From positions 62,001-126,000 of the forward strand of contig NZ_FTPR01000001.1 in the NCBI RefSeq assembly GCF_900156505.1: a stretch of 64,000 nucleotides of DNA. Reading direction: 5' to 3'. Below are positions 62,806-64,000 of this stretch, in pieces. The notes beneath the pieces were generated by a model that was not told the origin of the DNA, did not search any database, and worked only from the letters and a program-made list of their open reading frames with translations. The DNA comes from Yoonia rosea (GTDB lineage Bacteria; Pseudomonadota; Alphaproteobacteria; Rhodobacterales; Rhodobacteraceae). A program made the position numbers and the translations under genes. The stretch's first letter is position 1. Every line of letters begins with the position of its first letter.

Positions 62806-64000
62806 TTACACCCGCTCGATAATCGTCGCCGCCCCCATGCCCGAGGCGATGCAGAGCGTGGCAAGGCCGGTGCCCTGACCGGTGCGCTCAAGCTCGTCCA
62901 GTAGGGTGCCGATGATGATCGCACCGGTCGCACCAAGCGGGTGACCCATGGCGATGGAGCCACCGTTGACGTTGACCTTGCTGTTGTCCACATCAAAGGC
63001 CTGCATGAAACGCAGCACGACCGAAGCGAATGCCTCGTTCACCTCAAACAGGTCGATGTCGCTGATGCTCATGCCAGAATCCTTGAGGATTTTCTCGGTC
63101 ACGGGCACAGGCCCTGTCAGCATGATCGTCGGATCGGTCCCGATCTTGGCGGTTGCTTTGATGCGCGCGCGCGGTTTCAGGCCCATCGCCTCGCCCCATT
63201 CCTTGGACCCGATCAGCACGCCAGCGGCGCCATCTACGATACCGGATGAGTTACCGGCGTGGTGGATATGGTTGATCTTCTCAAGGTGCGGGTACTTCAT
63301 CAGCGCGACCTTGTCGAAGCCGGGCATGACTTCGCCCATGGCCTGAAACGCAGGGTTCAGTGAACCCAGAGTTTGCATGTTCGTCTCGGGGCGCATGTAT
63401 TCGTCGTGATCCAGAATGGCCAAACCGTTGATATCGCGCACAGTGACGACGGATTTATCAAAGCGCTTGTCATCCCAAGCGGCTTTGGCGCGTTTCTGGC
63501 TTTCCATCGCCAGCTGGTCGGCGTCATCACGGCTGAAACCATACTCGGTGGCGATGATATCGGCAGAGATACCCTGCGGGACAAAATAGGTCTCCATCGC
63601 GATGGATGGATCAACCGCAATCGCCGCACCGTCCGAGCCCATGGCCACACGGCCCATCATTTCCACGCCGCCCGCGATATAGGCCTGACCTGCGCCGCCT
63701 TTGACTTGGTTGGCGGCGAGGTTCACGGCCTCCATGCCCGAGGCACAGAACCGGTTGATCGCGAGACCGGGGATGGACTGGTCCAGATCCGAGGCCAGCA
63801 CGGCCGTGCGCGCAAGACAGCCGCCCTGTTCGCCGACTTGGGTGACGTTGCCCCAGATCACATCTTCAACGGCGTGACCCTCAAGGTTGTTGCGCTCTTT
63901 CAGCGCGTTCAGCACGCCCGCGGACAGGCGCGCAGATGTCACCTCGTGCAGGCTTCCGTCCTTGCGGCCCTTACCGCGCGGGGTGCGGATGGCATCATAG
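62806..64000 (-). CDS. fadA: Acetyl-CoA acyltransferase (thiolase), N-terminus cut by window edge
   Basis: About 397 codons are visible; the first few lie beyond 64000 (visible start ...YDAIRTPRGKGRKDG). Thiolase motifs: nucleophile Cys in NRFCASGMEAVN, His in GHPLGATGA and second Cys in LCIASGMGAATI. Cleaves 3-ketoacyl-CoA to acetyl-CoA and a shortened acyl-CoA. First gene of the unit with the NTF2-like protein and fadB. Confidence 0.95.
   Translation of the reverse strand, partial: YDAIRTPRGKGRKDGSLHEVTSARLSAGVLNALKERNNLEGHAVEDVIWGNVTQVGEQGGCLARTAVLASDLDQSIPGLAINRFCASGMEAVNLAANQVKGGAGQAYIAGGVEMMGRVAMGSDGAAIAVDPSIAMETYFVPQGISADIIATEYGFSRDDADQLAMESQKRAKAAWDDKRFDKSVVTVRDINGLAILDHDEYMRPETNMQTLGSLNPAFQAMGEVMPGFDKVALMKYPHLEKINHIHHAGNSSGIVDGAAGVLIGSKEWGEAMGLKPRARIKATAKIGTDPTIMLTGPVPVTEKILKDSGMSISDIDLFEVNEAFASVVLRFMQAFDVDNSKVNVNGGSIAMGHPLGATGAIIIGTLLDELERTGQGTGLATLCIASGMGAATIIERV

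Overview
The window reads as a chromosomal segment of an alphaproteobacterium of the family Rhodobacteraceae, most likely the marine Roseobacter group. This rests on gene content and protein style, not on a database search. The signs are: a large thiamin operon behind a TPP riboswitch, an FeS-type cryptochrome/photolyase, a MaeB with a fused phosphotransacetylase-like domain, a glutamyl-tRNA synthetase of the second (paralog) type next to the usual alphaproteobacterial gene set, and moderately high GC with dense, overlapping operons. Nothing indicates a plasmid, prophage or integrative element. The only mobile-type gene is one REP-associated transposase.

Layout. 1-8,560 (minus): the 3' end of an unidentified exported protein gene, then one operon transcribed from a TPP riboswitch: thiD-thiO-thiS-thiG-thiE-thiF-like-thiY-tenA-thiZ-tenA(E type)-thiX. 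It combines thiazole synthesis, HMP phosphorylation, thiamin phosphate coupling and the uptake and salvage of degraded pyrimidines. 8,600-9,061: a repeat-like spacer and tRNA-Gln. 9,125-13,482 (minus): an MscS-type channel with a BON domain, then kdsA with a KpsE-like and a KpsT-like capsule export gene. 13,640-15,000 (plus): a uracil-DNA glycosylase family protein and an SseB-type protein. 14,997-21,519 (minus): ghrA-rodA-mrdA-mreD-mreC-mreB, the rod-shape elongation machinery. 21,827-23,540 (minus): leuA behind a leucine-rich leader peptide and hairpin. 23,610-33,001: mixed genes, including a secreted beta-propeller-like protein, an SDR-photolyase pair, an 18-repeat MORN protein, nadE and gltX. 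33,072-37,700: a YbbP/YbbA-type ABC transporter divergent from tesA, and two cold-shock genes. 38,277-46,768: lepA, small unknown genes, a RAYT transposase with REP pairs, an entericidin-like lipoprotein, an esterase, glyA and nadK. 46,846-51,116 (minus): prpE and maeB. 51,242-56,872 (plus): a cupin protein and the nucleoside salvage operon cdd-deoA-deoB-add-upp. 56,876-64,000 (minus): a degenerate M48-like membrane protein, an acyl-CoA ligase and the beta-oxidation set fadB - NTF2-like - fadA (cut by the window edge).

Functional logic. Most of the window is core metabolism: cofactor supply, envelope growth, propionate and fatty-acid use, nucleoside recycling. The less ordinary signals are regulatory or structural. 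They are the leuA leader, the RAYT gene whose own 3' end is REP DNA, a 35-bp perfect inverted repeat enclosing a nested foldable core, palindromes upstream of maeB and prpE, a shared upstream block for the two csp genes, and an M48-like protein that appears to have lost its zinc motif. I did not find a clear new multi-gene defence or biosynthetic system.
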